A stretch of 64,000 nucleotides of DNA from JBBPYR01 sp038199755 (GTDB taxonomy: Bacteria; Chloroflexota; Ktedonobacteria; Ktedonobacterales; Ktedonobacteraceae), in NCBI GenBank assembly GCA_038199755.1, contig JBBPYR010000135.1, positions 1-64,000 on the forward strand. The letters are read 5' to 3'. The position numbers and the translations under genes are program-made. The notes under the pieces were generated by a model, which searched no databases, was not told where the DNA came from, and saw only the letters and a program-made list of their open reading frames with translations. Positions 16,550 through 25,245 of the stretch are shown one piece after another (within the stretch, counting starts at the first letter, position 1; each line of letters starts with the position of its first letter).

Positions 16550-19500
16550 ATGAGCTATCATCGTCGATACAAGCTCAAAGATAATCGCTTTGGCCTGCTA
16601 TCACTGACCCTACGTGAGAAGGCAGGTCTGACCCAGACCGAAGTAGCAAGGGTATTGGGTGTCTCGGAGCGAACGATTGGGCATTGGGAGGGAGGGACTG
16701 CATACCCTACCCCGGCTAACCTGAAGGAACTCATCAAGCTCTACCTACAGAAAGGGGCTTTCCCCGAACATCGAGAGCAAGATGAAGCAAAGCTATTCTG
16801 GGATCAGGCAGCAGAAAGCGCGTCACGGCGCAAGGCTCTCTTTGATGAGACATGGTTCACCAATCTGCTTAGGCTGCAACCTACCACTGCACAGAAAGAC
16901 CAATTTAAGGGCGAACCTGTGGTGTCTCCGTCCCCCTCTCTACTACAGAGGATAGATTGGGGAGAGGCCATCGATGTTACTACATTCTATGGCCGCGAGC
17001 AGGAACTGCTGAAACTTACTGCTTGGGTACACAACGAGCATTGCCGCGTGGTGATCTTACTGGGTATGGGAGGCATTGGCAAAACGACGCTTTCAATCCG
17101 CTTCGCACAAGAAATGACACCGCACTTTGACTTTGTCTTCTGGCGTTCCTTGCGCAATGCACCCCCTCTGCAAGAGTTATTATCCGATTGCATTCATGCG
17201 CTCTCGGAGCAGCATTATCCGTCTTCCTTTGATAGCATAGAAAAAAGCATTGCGCTCTTGATCGAACTGCTACGCAAACGCCGCTGTCTGTTGGTGCTGG
17301 ATAACATTGAAACGTTGCTCCAATCGGGGAATCTAGAAGGTCGCTATCGTGAAGGATACGAAGACTATGGCAAGCTCATCCAGAGTATCGCAGAGAGGGT
17401 ACATCAAAGCTGCCTCGTAGTAACCAGCCGCGAGATGCTAGGTGAACTTCTGCCATTAGAGGGGGCACACTCGCATGTTCGCAAGCTGAAACTGCCTGGG
17501 TTGGGACGGGCAGAAAGCCAGGAGATGTTGAGTGACAAAGAACTCTTTGGCGAACAGGCGGATTGGGAACGCCTCGTCCAGCACTACTCAGGCAATCCCT
17601 TAGCTCTAAAGATTGTGTCAGCGGCGGTGCGAGACCTCTTCGGTGGCGACATTGCAGCTTTCTTTCAAGAAGGTTCTGTCATTTTGCACACGCTACAGCA
17701 ACTGCTTGGTCATCAGTTTGCACGACTCACTCCACTCGAACAAGATTTGATGTACTGGCTTGCTATTGAGCGAGATCCAATCTCACTTGAAGAGTTGAGA
17801 GCAGATATTACTAGTGCAACACCCAGAAGAGAGGTACTTTCGGCATTGATGTCGCTCTTGCGGCGTTGTCTGATTGAGCGAGGGGAGCAAAATACTGCCT
17901 TTACCTTTACCTTACAACCGGTCGTGATGGAGTATGTCAGCGAGCATTTAGTGCAGCAGATGTGTGATGAAATTATTCATAAAAGATTGGCCCTGTTCAC
18001 CACTCATGCAATCATGAAAGCACAGAGCAAAGATTATATCCGCGATAGCCAAATACGTATGCTCATGCAACCCATGCTAGAAAGACTCCTCGCGCACTTC
18101 GAATATGAGCAACGACTTGAACAGCAGTTGTATCTTCTGGTGCAACTCCTCAGAGAACGACCACTGGCAACGCATAAATATAGTGGGGGAAACCTCATCA
18201 ACTTACTGAGATACCTTAAAGGGCACCTTCGTCATGCGGATTTCTCTTCTCTTGCTATTCGGCAAGCCTACTTACAAGGAATAGAGGCCCAGTATGCAAA
18301 TTTTATAAAAGCTGAAATCACAGAATCCTTATTTACAGAACCCATTGAAAGTATGGCTTCTATGGTGCTGAGCCCTGATGGGAGATATCTAGCAGTAGGA
18401 AGTTTCAGTGGGCAGATTCGCCTCTGGAGCGTTGCGACGAGCACGACAGTAGCTATCTTCAAGGGCCATAGCCGCATGGCATGGGCACTGGCATTCAATG
18501 CGGAAAGTACACTCCTTGCCAGTGGCGGCTACGATGGCATCGTGAAGCTATGGAAAGTTGAAAGGGAGGAGGGAAGGCAAGAATATCATGCACTTTGCCT
18601 CAAAACGCTGTATGGCCATGAGAAATGGATACGATCACTTGCTTTCAGTCCTGATAGCACACTTCTGGTCACAGGAGGAGACGACGAGACGGTTCGTGTG
18701 TGGGATGTGCAGACGGGAACGTGCCTCAACGCCTTGCGTGGGCATACTGCCGTGATCTGGTCAGTTGCCTTCAGTCCCGATGGCAAGTTGCTGGCCAGCG
18801 GTGGAGACGATGAGACAACGCGCCTGTGGGATGTGCAGGCGGGAACGTGCCTCAACGTCCTGCATGGGCATACTGGGATGATTATGGCGGTGGCTTTTCA
18901 TCCAGCAGGAAAACTCTTGGCCAGTGGCGCGGAGGATGGGTTGATCAATATATGGGATGTGAATAGCGGTGGTCGCTTCACCACCTTGCGCCTCCTTACT
19001 AGTAAAGCTGCATCAATCGCATTTGACGCAGAAGGAACCTTACTCGCCAGTGGCAGCTTTGATGGGACAATAGAGGTATGGCAACTGATGGGGGAAGGGA
19101 GCCCTTATCGCCTCAGAACCTTATCAGGCCATCCTATCTGGGTGAGTAAGGTGGCATTCGGCCCTCATGGACTACTAGCGAGTATCTCTTATGGAGGGCA
19201 AGTGAAATTATGGGACGTGAAGTCTGGAAGAGGTCTAGGCACATTACAGGGATATAGCCGTGTAATCTGCGCTGTTAGCTTCAGTCCCGATGGAAACCTG
19301 CTTGTACAAGGAGATGACCAAGGGATAATCAGGGTATGGGATGTGAAGAGTGGATACTGTCTCAAATCCTTTCAAGGACATGCCGGTCACATCTGGTCAG
19401 TGGCTTTCAGTCCTGATGGCAAGACCTTTGCTACAGGAGGTGACGACGAAATCGTCAAGCTGTGGAAAGCTGGAAAAGAGACGGAAGAGAAGCGCGGAAG

Positions 19501-20293
19501 CTGCCTCATGACCTTCCAAGGACACACAACAATGGTCTGGTCGGCGGCTATCAGCCCTGATGGGAAGCTACTAGCCAGTGGGGGCTTCGAGCGCACAGTA
19601 AAACTCAGGAAGGTGCAAGTAGAGGATAGCCTTAAGGTGTTGCAAGGACATGAGAACTTCGTCTGGTCTGTTGCTTTCAGTCCCGATAGCAGCCTACTGG
19701 CTAGCGGCAACAATGATGGCGAGATCAGGCTTTGGGAGGTTGAAAGTGGACATTGTCTGATGACCTTGCAGAACGGGAATAACCCGATAGGGGCCCTGAC
19801 GTTCAGCCTAGATGGAAAAACACTCCTCAGTAGCAGTGATGATGAGAGCGTGACTCGATGGCAGCTGACAAAGGAAGAGGATGGGCGAGAGCTGGGCCTC
19901 AAAATATTACAAGGTCAGGGTTTTGCTAACTGGGTCAAAGCTATGACGTTTAGTCGGGATGGAACAATGATGGCCACTGGAAGCGACGATCATACTGTCA
20001 GAGTATGGTCTTTTGAGGAGAAAAGTAGCTCACATCATCTCAGGGTCTTTTCTCGCGGTGGAGGCCAAGTGTGGGCAGTGGCCTTTAGCCCCGACAATCG
20101 TTTACTTGCCAGCGGTGATGATGATGGCACGCTTGTACTATGGGATGTAGAGACGGGCACATGTCACCGGGTGTTACGCAGTGATAGACCATACGAGAGA
20201 ATGAATATTCAGAGCATTAATGGCATATCTGATGCGCAAAGGGCTTCATTAAAGGTGTTGGGAGCCATCGAAGAGATAGATAGCTCCTCTTAA
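16550..20293 (+). CDS. XRE-HTH / STAND NTPase (NB-ARC) / WD40-repeat protein
   Basis: A 1247-residue cytosolic signalling protein. Residues about 15-70 form an XRE-type helix-turn-helix (LTQTEVARVLGVSERTIGHW). Residues about 140-340 are an NB-ARC-type ATPase with P-loop GMGGIGKTT at 172-180 and Walker B CLLVLDN at 246-252. A helical linker follows, then about 14 WD40 units from residue 600 to the end with repeated SPDGKLLASG and VRVWDV blades. The architecture is that of STAND switches: a ligand sensed by the propeller would trigger ATP-dependent assembly, with the HTH as output or DNA-binding part. Chloroflexota genomes carry many paralogues. A role as transcription factor for the adjacent cluster or as a defence sensor is inference. 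Confidence 0.9.
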   Translation: MSYHRRYKLKDNRFGLLSLTLREKAGLTQTEVARVLGVSERTIGHWEGGTAYPTPANLKELIKLYLQKGAFPEHREQDEAKLFWDQAAESASRRKALFDETWFTNLLRLQPTTAQKDQFKGEPVVSPSPSLLQRIDWGEAIDVTTFYGREQELLKLTAWVHNEHCRVVILLGMGGIGKTTLSIRFAQEMTPHFDFVFWRSLRNAPPLQELLSDCIHALSEQHYPSSFDSIEKSIALLIELLRKRRCLLVLDNIETLLQSGNLEGRYREGYEDYGKLIQSIAERVHQSCLVVTSREMLGELLPLEGAHSHVRKLKLPGLGRAESQEMLSDKELFGEQADWERLVQHYSGNPLALKIVSAAVRDLFGGDIAAFFQEGSVILHTLQQLLGHQFARLTPLEQDLMYWLAIERDPISLEELRADITSATPRREVLSALMSLLRRCLIERGEQNTAFTFTLQPVVMEYVSEHLVQQMCDEIIHKRLALFTTHAIMKAQSKDYIRDSQIRMLMQPMLERLLAHFEYEQRLEQQLYLLVQLLRERPLATHKYSGGNLINLLRYLKGHLRHADFSSLAIRQAYLQGIEAQYANFIKAEITESLFTEPIESMASMVLSPDGRYLAVGSFSGQIRLWSVATSTTVAIFKGHSRMAWALAFNAESTLLASGGYDGIVKLWKVEREEGRQEYHALCLKTLYGHEKWIRSLAFSPDSTLLVTGGDDETVRVWDVQTGTCLNALRGHTAVIWSVAFSPDGKLLASGGDDETTRLWDVQAGTCLNVLHGHTGMIMAVAFHPAGKLLASGAEDGLINIWDVNSGGRFTTLRLLTSKAASIAFDAEGTLLASGSFDGTIEVWQLMGEGSPYRLRTLSGHPIWVSKVAFGPHGLLASISYGGQVKLWDVKSGRGLGTLQGYSRVICAVSFSPDGNLLVQGDDQGIIRVWDVKSGYCLKSFQGHAGHIWSVAFSPDGKTFATGGDDEIVKLWKAGKETEEKRGSCLMTFQGHTTMVWSAAISPDGKLLASGGFERTVKLRKVQVEDSLKVLQGHENFVWSVAFSPDSSLLASGNNDGEIRLWEVESGHCLMTLQNGNNPIGALTFSLDGKTLLSSSDDESVTRWQLTKEEDGRELGLKILQGQGFANWVKAMTFSRDGTMMATGSDDHTVRVWSFEEKSSSHHLRVFSRGGGQVWAVAFSPDNRLLASGDDDGTLVLWDVETGTCHRVLRSDRPYERMNIQSINGISDAQRASLKVLGAIEEIDSSS

Positions 20294-20570
20294 TCCTGAT
20301 AATTCATCTAAGATTATTCTTCCTTGTCCAATTGGCTTTATCCTCTTTGCCATGCCCCTCTTTATTCTCAAGAATAGACGTCGGAAGGCAATAGACGGGC
20401 AAAGATCTAGCACTGCTTATCAGGAGATATCAACCACTTCCCATATAGAAGTATGAAGTAATTGGTAAAAGCACTGCTTTAGCTTCTCTAGCCCTTTAAG
20501 TATTCTATACACACCGAGATGCCCAAGGGAGGTATAATAAGATGTACATAGAGCGACAAGGAGCAAAATA

Positions 20571-21572
20571 GTGAAGACACGTCCGCGTATTTTGGTGACG
20601 CAGAAACTTCCATCTCACATCTACTCTCTACTGGGAGAGGTAGGAGAGGTGGAAGGCAATATGGATGAAGAGACGAATTGGAATGGTGAGGAATTGGTAC
20701 ACCATGCACGCGGATATGATTATCTGCTATGCATGGTAACAAATACCATCGATGCTCACTTGCTCGAAAGCTGTGCCAATGCGCAGCCAGCACTTAAGCT
20801 CGTTGCGAATATGGCCGTTGGGTATAACAACATTGATGTGGCGGCGGCAACCAAGCTCGGCATCGCCGTCACGAACACTCCTGGCGTGCTTTCGGAGACG
20901 ACGGCGGACCTGGCCTTTGGGCTTTTGTTAGCAACTGCGCGACGCATGGGCGAAGCCGAACGGTATTTACGCGCCGGACAGTTCACCGGGTGGCTGCCCT
21001 TGCTGCTGTGTGGTACCGAAGTGCATCATGCAACCCTTGGCATTATCGGCATGGGACGCATTGGCAAAGAGATGGCACGCCGCGCCAATGGCTTTCAGAT
21101 GCACATTCTTTATTTTAACCGCCATCGCCTCTCAGAAGAGGAAGAGAAAACCTTTGGCCTAACCTATGTGTCATACGAAGAGTTGCTTAAGCAGTCCGAT
21201 TTCATTAGTTTGCATATTCCTTACTCAAGAGAAACGCATCATCTTATCGGAGCAGGCGAACTCAAACAAATGAAGCCCACCGCCATGATTATCAACACCG
21301 CACGCGGGCCCATCATCGACGAAAAGGCACTAGTACAAGCCTTGCAAGAAAAGATCATTGCCGGGGCTGGCCTCGATGTGTTCGAGCGAGAACCGGCTGT
21401 AGAACCAGCGTTGCTAGCAATGGAAAATGTTGTCTTGCTCCCTCATATTGGCTCGGCCTCATTGCAAACACGCACACGCATGGTAATGATGGCTGCTGAA
21501 AACATTGTTGCGCATGCACGTGGGAAGCACCCACCAAATGTTGTCAACCCAGAGGTCCTCTCTTTGGGCTAG
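20571..21572 (+). CDS. D-2-hydroxyacid dehydrogenase (glyoxylate/hydroxypyruvate-reductase-like)
   Basis: A 333-residue NAD(P)-dependent D-isomer-specific 2-hydroxyacid dehydrogenase. The cofactor motif GIIGMGRIGKEMARR lies near residue 160. The catalytic triad regions are NTARGPIIDE (Arg), DVFEREP (Glu) and LLPHIGSAS (His). It begins with GTG, preceded by AAGGAG with 8-nt spacing; a TATAAT box is at 20533-20538. Overall it is most like bacterial glyoxylate or hydroxypyruvate reductases. That would fit the glyoxylate-producing purine operon 4 kb downstream, but a recombinase gene and other genes separate them. Confidence 0.85.
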   Translation: MKTRPRILVTQKLPSHIYSLLGEVGEVEGNMDEETNWNGEELVHHARGYDYLLCMVTNTIDAHLLESCANAQPALKLVANMAVGYNNIDVAAATKLGIAVTNTPGVLSETTADLAFGLLLATARRMGEAERYLRAGQFTGWLPLLLCGTEVHHATLGIIGMGRIGKEMARRANGFQMHILYFNRHRLSEEEEKTFGLTYVSYEELLKQSDFISLHIPYSRETHHLIGAGELKQMKPTAMIINTARGPIIDEKALVQALQEKIIAGAGLDVFEREPAVEPALLAMENVVLLPHIGSASLQTRTRMVMMAAENIVAHARGKHPPNVVNPEVLSLG

Positions 21573-21600
21573 ATGCTAAGCCAGAATTGGGAGCACGTGA

Positions 21601-21696
21601 ATGGCTGATGAACTTTTTGAGCATCCAAGACTTGCTGTTATCTACGACCCGTTTGATCCTGATCGCTCTGACCTAGAGGCTGCAGATCCTCCATGA
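21601..21696 (+). pseudogene. 5' remnant of a class I SAM-dependent methyltransferase
   Basis: A 31-codon open frame, with GGGAG 7 nt before its ATG, encodes the hallmark N-terminus of a common small-molecule methyltransferase (MADELFEHPRLAVIYD, then DPDRSDL). It then stops at a TGA before any SAM-binding motif. No continuation is seen in the following sequence in any frame. The gene is therefore a 5' fragment, with the body deleted or replaced. The family call is from memory of the conserved N-terminus and would need a protein search. Confidence 0.55.
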
Positions 21697-21831
21697 GAAA
21701 ATTCTCATAATCCTCCAATAGAACCTCAATGTTTCACTGCTATTATATGAGTGTCGAGAGAGAAATAACTCTTGAGGACACCATAGCAAATATACATGAC
21801 AATATTAGCAAGAACATAGAGGATACGATAA

Positions 21832-22173
21832 ATGAACACGCAAATACAACGACCACCTACTGCGACCCCTCCCAAGGGTCCAGCGAAAGTGAAGATGTCA
21901 AAGGTGCAAGCACTTGCCCTGACACAGAAATTGAAAAATGCCATCGTGGTTACTTCGGTGTTGTGCTTTGGCTCACTTGGTGGATTTCTACTGAGCCATA
22001 CCGTCACCACAGCAGCAACAACTACCGCGACGGCTCAGACCACAACCAGTAAAGCGACGACTACAGCAACAGCTACATCAACTACGAGTAGTTCAAGTTC
22101 ACAGCAAGGAGCGTCTAACTTTGGATCGACCAGTACAAGCCAAACTCCCGTATCAGGGTCAAGCGTCTCCTAA
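21832..22173 (+). CDS. Ser/Thr-rich membrane-anchored small protein
   Basis: A 113-residue protein with a basic cytoplasmic N-terminus, one membrane helix at about residues 36-57 (AIVVTSVLCFGSLGGFLLSH), and a long Ser/Thr/Ala-rich extracytoplasmic tail of about 55 residues. AGAGGA precedes the ATG. It is followed after 22 nt by apbE and then by a haem-type membrane protein, so the three look like one operon. ApbE flavinylates Thr or Ser in a (S/T)GA(S/T)-type motif, and no such motif is visible here. It may be a linker or scaffold protein. No recognised family. Confidence 0.65.
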   Translation: MNTQIQRPPTATPPKGPAKVKMSKVQALALTQKLKNAIVVTSVLCFGSLGGFLLSHTVTTAATTTATAQTTTSKATTTATATSTTSSSSSQQGASNFGSTSTSQTPVSGSSVS

Positions 22174-22195
22174 GCGCTATATCGTACCAGTTGGT

Positions 22196-23113
22196 ATGAG
22201 CCATTATGAGTTTAGGGCGATGGGCACAACCATTTCTCTCATCCTTCCCAATGCATATCTCCATGTCGGAGCCGAGGCTGTCCGTCAGTTGTTCGCACAG
22301 TGGGAATACACCTTGAGTCGTTTCTTGCCAGAGAGTGAGCTTTCACAACTCAATCAGCACGCTGGCACGCCAGTAAAGGTGAGCGATCTGCTCTTTCGTG
22401 TCCTGCAAGCAGCCTTGGCAGCAGCTGAGGAGACCGAGGGGCTCTTTGACCCAACGTTACTCACGCAATTAGTGCAGATTGGCTATGATCGTACCTTTGA
22501 TGAGGTACCCACCGTTGCACCCGCTAGCAAACAGGCACCGTTACCAGGGGGTGCGTGGCGCGACATTCAGTTGAACTATCGCAAGAAGAGCGTCACACTT
22601 CCGCCAGGAGTTGGCGTCGAGGTAGGTGGCATCGCGAAAGGCATGGCCGTAGATGCCGCACTGACACAAATGCGCTTATTAGGAATTCAGGCGGCCCTTG
22701 TCAACGCCGGTGGAGACTTGGCTGTGTTGGGATTGCCAGTTGGCTATGAAAATTGGCCGCTAGCTATTCCGGGGAGAGAGGAATCCTGGGTTATGCCGCT
22801 ACGCACTGGGGCGATTGCAACCTCTGGCGTGGCTCGTCGTCATTGGCAACAAGGCGAGGTGACACGTCACCATCTGATAGACCCGCGTTCGGGTGACTCA
22901 GCGCAAAGTGGTCTCTGGTCGGTAACAGTCTCAGCCAATAGTTGTCAGCAGGCCGAAGTAGCGGCGAAGGTAGCGTTTCTGTTGGGAGTCGAACAGGGAC
23001 GAGCATTTCTGGAACAGCACGGACTAGCGGGGCTGCTCGTCAAGCAAGATGGGACGTGGACAAGTACCGCAAGCTGGCCAGTCGATCTAATGATAGGAAG
23101 GAAAGAACAATAA
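22196..23113 (+). CDS. apbE: FAD:protein FMN transferase (ApbE)
   Basis: A 305-residue ApbE-family enzyme that covalently attaches FMN to extracytoplasmic electron-transfer proteins. Family motifs seen are MGTTISLIL at the N-terminus, GGIAKGMAVDAAL, VNAGGDLAVLG and IATSGVARRHW with HHLIDPRSGD. The ATG at 22196 gives a normal N-terminus; the frame is open further upstream to 22121 but would overlap the preceding gene. No lipoprotein signal is present, so it may act in the cytoplasm. The stop overlaps the next start as TAATG, which implies translational coupling to the membrane oxidoreductase. Confidence 0.9.
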   Translation: MSHYEFRAMGTTISLILPNAYLHVGAEAVRQLFAQWEYTLSRFLPESELSQLNQHAGTPVKVSDLLFRVLQAALAAAEETEGLFDPTLLTQLVQIGYDRTFDEVPTVAPASKQAPLPGGAWRDIQLNYRKKSVTLPPGVGVEVGGIAKGMAVDAALTQMRLLGIQAALVNAGGDLAVLGLPVGYENWPLAIPGREESWVMPLRTGAIATSGVARRHWQQGEVTRHHLIDPRSGDSAQSGLWSVTVSANSCQQAEVAAKVAFLLGVEQGRAFLEQHGLAGLLVKQDGTWTSTASWPVDLMIGRKEQ

Positions 23114-23700
23114 TGAGTACATTATGGTATAGCGTTACCTGGGATATAGCACGGGCAGGGGGTATTACCGCCTACCTATTGATGGCATTATCAGTGATTA
23201 TCGGTTTGGCACTTTCGTTACATTTTCAATCGGCGCGCTGGCCACGTCTCATCAATAATGAACTACATAACTTTCTCAGTCTAGTAGGTCTCATTTTCGT
23301 CATTGTCCATGTGCTGGCCGTCTGGATAGACCCTTTTACAAAGTTTGGCTGGCGCGACGTTTTTATCCCATTCTTAAGCACTTATCACACATTCTGGCTA
23401 GCACTAGGCATTGTCGCTTTATACTTGGGTATTGCTATCGGTATCAGTGCCTGGATACGGCCTCGCATCGGTTATACGTGGTGGCGCAGACTGCACTACC
23501 TGACGTTCCTGCTCTTCATCCTAGTCACACTGCACGGCATCATGATTGGTAGTGACTCCAAAAGCTGGTGGGCCATCGCCCTATACGCTGGCAGCAGCCT
23601 GATCGTTGGCGCACTCACCACGCTACGCATCGTAAAATCGGTCAAAGAACCCAAACGTGCTGCCCACCCTGCACTAGCAATGAAACAGGGAAGAAGTTAG
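23113..23700 (+). CDS. Ferric-reductase-like transmembrane protein (haem b type)
   Basis: A 195-residue integral membrane protein with about five to six helices, of the ferric reductase-like transmembrane domain family (YedZ/MsrQ/NOX core). Two paired histidine helices are visible: HNFLSLVGLIFVIVH, with 13 residues between histidines, and HYLTFLLFILVTLH, with 12 between. This is the usual bis-haem b arrangement across the bilayer. No FAD or NAD domain is attached, so electrons must come from another protein. Coupling to apbE suggests a flavinylated partner. The ATG overlaps the apbE stop codon, and an AGGAAGG site lies just upstream. Confidence 0.85.
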   Translation: MSTLWYSVTWDIARAGGITAYLLMALSVIIGLALSLHFQSARWPRLINNELHNFLSLVGLIFVIVHVLAVWIDPFTKFGWRDVFIPFLSTYHTFWLALGIVALYLGIAIGISAWIRPRIGYTWWRRLHYLTFLLFILVTLHGIMIGSDSKSWWAIALYAGSSLIVGALTTLRIVKSVKEPKRAAHPALAMKQGRS

Positions 23701-23721
23701 ATTTTTCATATAGACATATTC

Positions 23722-23770
23722 ATAGGTAAGGGAAGGCTCTTCGGGTAGGGAGCGTTCCCTTACCTATTTT
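23722..23770 (+). terminator. Rho-independent terminator of the apbE operon
   Basis: A 13-bp perfect stem (23722-23734 with 23755-23767) with a 20-nt loop that itself can pair, ending in TTTT. It lies 22 bp after the stop codon of the ferric-reductase-like gene. Confidence 0.85.
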
Positions 23771-23828
23771 AGTAGCGCGAAGAGCTTTAGAGGGAAATGT
23801 TCTGTAGTGAACATATGGAGGTCACACT

Positions 23829-23930
23829 GTGCCCAATCCATACAAAAAGGCAGCCTTCTTGCTTGGAAAAACGGCAACAACTGTGAACAGTGCAAAATTG
23901 TTGTGGGATTTCTTTAGTCAGCAGAATTAG
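23829..23930 (+). CDS. Possible 33-residue small protein
   Basis: A short frame starting at GTG with GGAGG 7 nt upstream, encoding a basic and amphipathic 33-residue peptide (NPYKKAAFLLGKTATTVNSA in its middle). Good ribosome-site spacing and protein-like composition support translation, while length and the GTG start leave it doubtful. It could be a truncated relic of a longer gene. It lies between the apbE-operon terminator and the recombinase promoter. Confidence 0.3.
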   Translation: MPNPYKKAAFLLGKTATTVNSAKLLWDFFSQQN

Positions 23931-23936
23931 TGATCA

Positions 23937-23965
23937 TTGACAACTAGCAGAAGCCGTGGTATGCT
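23937..23965 (+). promoter_or_regulatory. Sigma-70-type promoter for the recombinase gene
   Basis: TTGACA at 23937-23942, a 17-bp spacer, then TATGCT at 23960-23965. It points toward the tyrosine recombinase, leaving a leader of about 75 nt. The -35 box is perfect and the -10 box matches 4 of 6. Confidence 0.55.
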
Positions 23966-24048
23966 TTTTTGAGTAATCCCACAGAATTGGGAGTTCTGTT
24001 AAGTTAGCACCCAAAAATTGATTATAGAAGTGAAGGGACGTGAGGAGC

Positions 24049-25203
24049 ATGCCACAACGACAAAACAAGAAACAACAATCACTGATCATCGTGACAGAAA
24101 CAGGATTAGAGAACGCCTACGACGATTCGCTATTCCATGCAGGGATTGCCGCTGACCGTGCGTATCGTCCCCACGTTTTCGCTGACTACCAATTGAAAAA
24201 GTCCGAGGCAACGCGGCAGGCTCAGCAGAACGACCTCAAGCTCTTCTCACGCTATCTGGCCTCGGGCGGACTGCAAAGAACGGCAGAGGCTCTCTATAGT
24301 GACCCACATGCATGGAGCGGCATGAACTACGCCCTGCTGGAAGGCTTCCGCGCTTGGCTCTACTATGAGCAACCCAAACAAGAGGACGGCACACAGCACG
24401 GCTTCACCATTCGCTCGGTAAAACGTCGCCTCTCCACTGTACGCACCTATAGTAAGCTGGCCTACAAAAGCGGTGTGCTCAGCATGGAGGAATACCAGCG
24501 TATCCAGTTGGTCGAGACCGATTCCCACGGCGATGGGGTCAATATCGATCAGCACCGCCGCGACATGAACATTACACCACACCTTGTGGAGCGCAAGAAC
24601 GCAGAGACCGTGGTCAGGCGCCCACAAGCCTCTCGGCTGAAAAAGACAACCACACACCACGAAAGTGCTCGCGTACACGATCAACTCCTATTGGAGCGCG
24701 ATGAGCTCCTCATGTGCCTGTTGATCGAACATGGACTGCGTGTCAGCGAGATCGTCAATCTCAACGTTTCAAGCATTGATCTGGATGAAAAGACGATTGT
24801 CGTGAAGCGATCGAAGACTTATAGTAAGGGAACATTGCGGCTCATGCCTGGAACCTTTGCTGCCGCAGCTCGCTATCTGCCGCTCCTCAAGGACTATAGA
24901 TCAATCCTCTTTCCTCTCGATGAAGACGAACGTCTGGATGCGCCCCTCTTCTACGGGTACGAGGGTCAGCGCATCACCCGTTTTGGCATCTACGATCGTG
25001 TACGAGAGTTAGGGGCGAAGGTCGGCATCAAGAACTTGTCTCCCCATATCTTACGGAACTACTGGGTGCAGGATGCGTTTCGCCAAAAGGACAACAGCCT
25101 CGACATGATCCAGCAGTACGGTGGCTGGAAAAGTGCGATCATGCCACTGTACTACGCACAACAGCATCGTCCTTTAACAGATGATTTCAAGGTTAGCGAA
25201 TGA
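24049..25203 (+). CDS. Tyrosine recombinase / integrase
   Basis: A site-specific recombinase of 384 residues. The N-terminal half has a SAM-like core-binding domain, and the C-terminal half is catalytic. Active-site residues are visible: Arg in HGLRVSEIVNL, Lys in KRSKTYSKGTLRL, the HxxR box in PHILRNYWV and the nucleophile Tyr in MPLYYAQQH. The second conserved His is replaced by Trp in GGWKSA, as in many Xer-like enzymes. The ATG at 24049 is used, with AAGGGA about 10 nt upstream; an in-frame GTG lies at 24040. It stands alone with no excisionase or other phage gene, immediately upstream of the purine operon. No flanking attachment-site repeats were spotted. Confidence 0.85.
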   Translation: MPQRQNKKQQSLIIVTETGLENAYDDSLFHAGIAADRAYRPHVFADYQLKKSEATRQAQQNDLKLFSRYLASGGLQRTAEALYSDPHAWSGMNYALLEGFRAWLYYEQPKQEDGTQHGFTIRSVKRRLSTVRTYSKLAYKSGVLSMEEYQRIQLVETDSHGDGVNIDQHRRDMNITPHLVERKNAETVVRRPQASRLKKTTTHHESARVHDQLLLERDELLMCLLIEHGLRVSEIVNLNVSSIDLDEKTIVVKRSKTYSKGTLRLMPGTFAAAARYLPLLKDYRSILFPLDEDERLDAPLFYGYEGQRITRFGIYDRVRELGAKVGIKNLSPHILRNYWVQDAFRQKDNSLDMIQQYGGWKSAIMPLYYAQQHRPLTDDFKVSE

Positions 25204-25245
25204 GATATAATAGAAGAGGAACAATCTGACGCGGAAGGAACAGCC

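Noticed and set aside
20300..20458. Frame after the WD40 gene with a hydrophobic run and an Arg-rich end
   Set aside because: It has no ribosome site and no recognised family; the hydrophobic part is short. Treated as chance.
21729..22052. Alternative 107-codon frame overlapping the small Ser/Thr-rich protein
   Set aside because: It lacks a ribosome site, has low-complexity His/Asn composition, and overlaps a frame with a proper start and a membrane helix.
24049..25203. Integrative element ending at the purine operon
   Set aside because: Only the recombinase is present. No tRNA, attachment repeats, excisionase or cargo boundary was found, so an element cannot be drawn.
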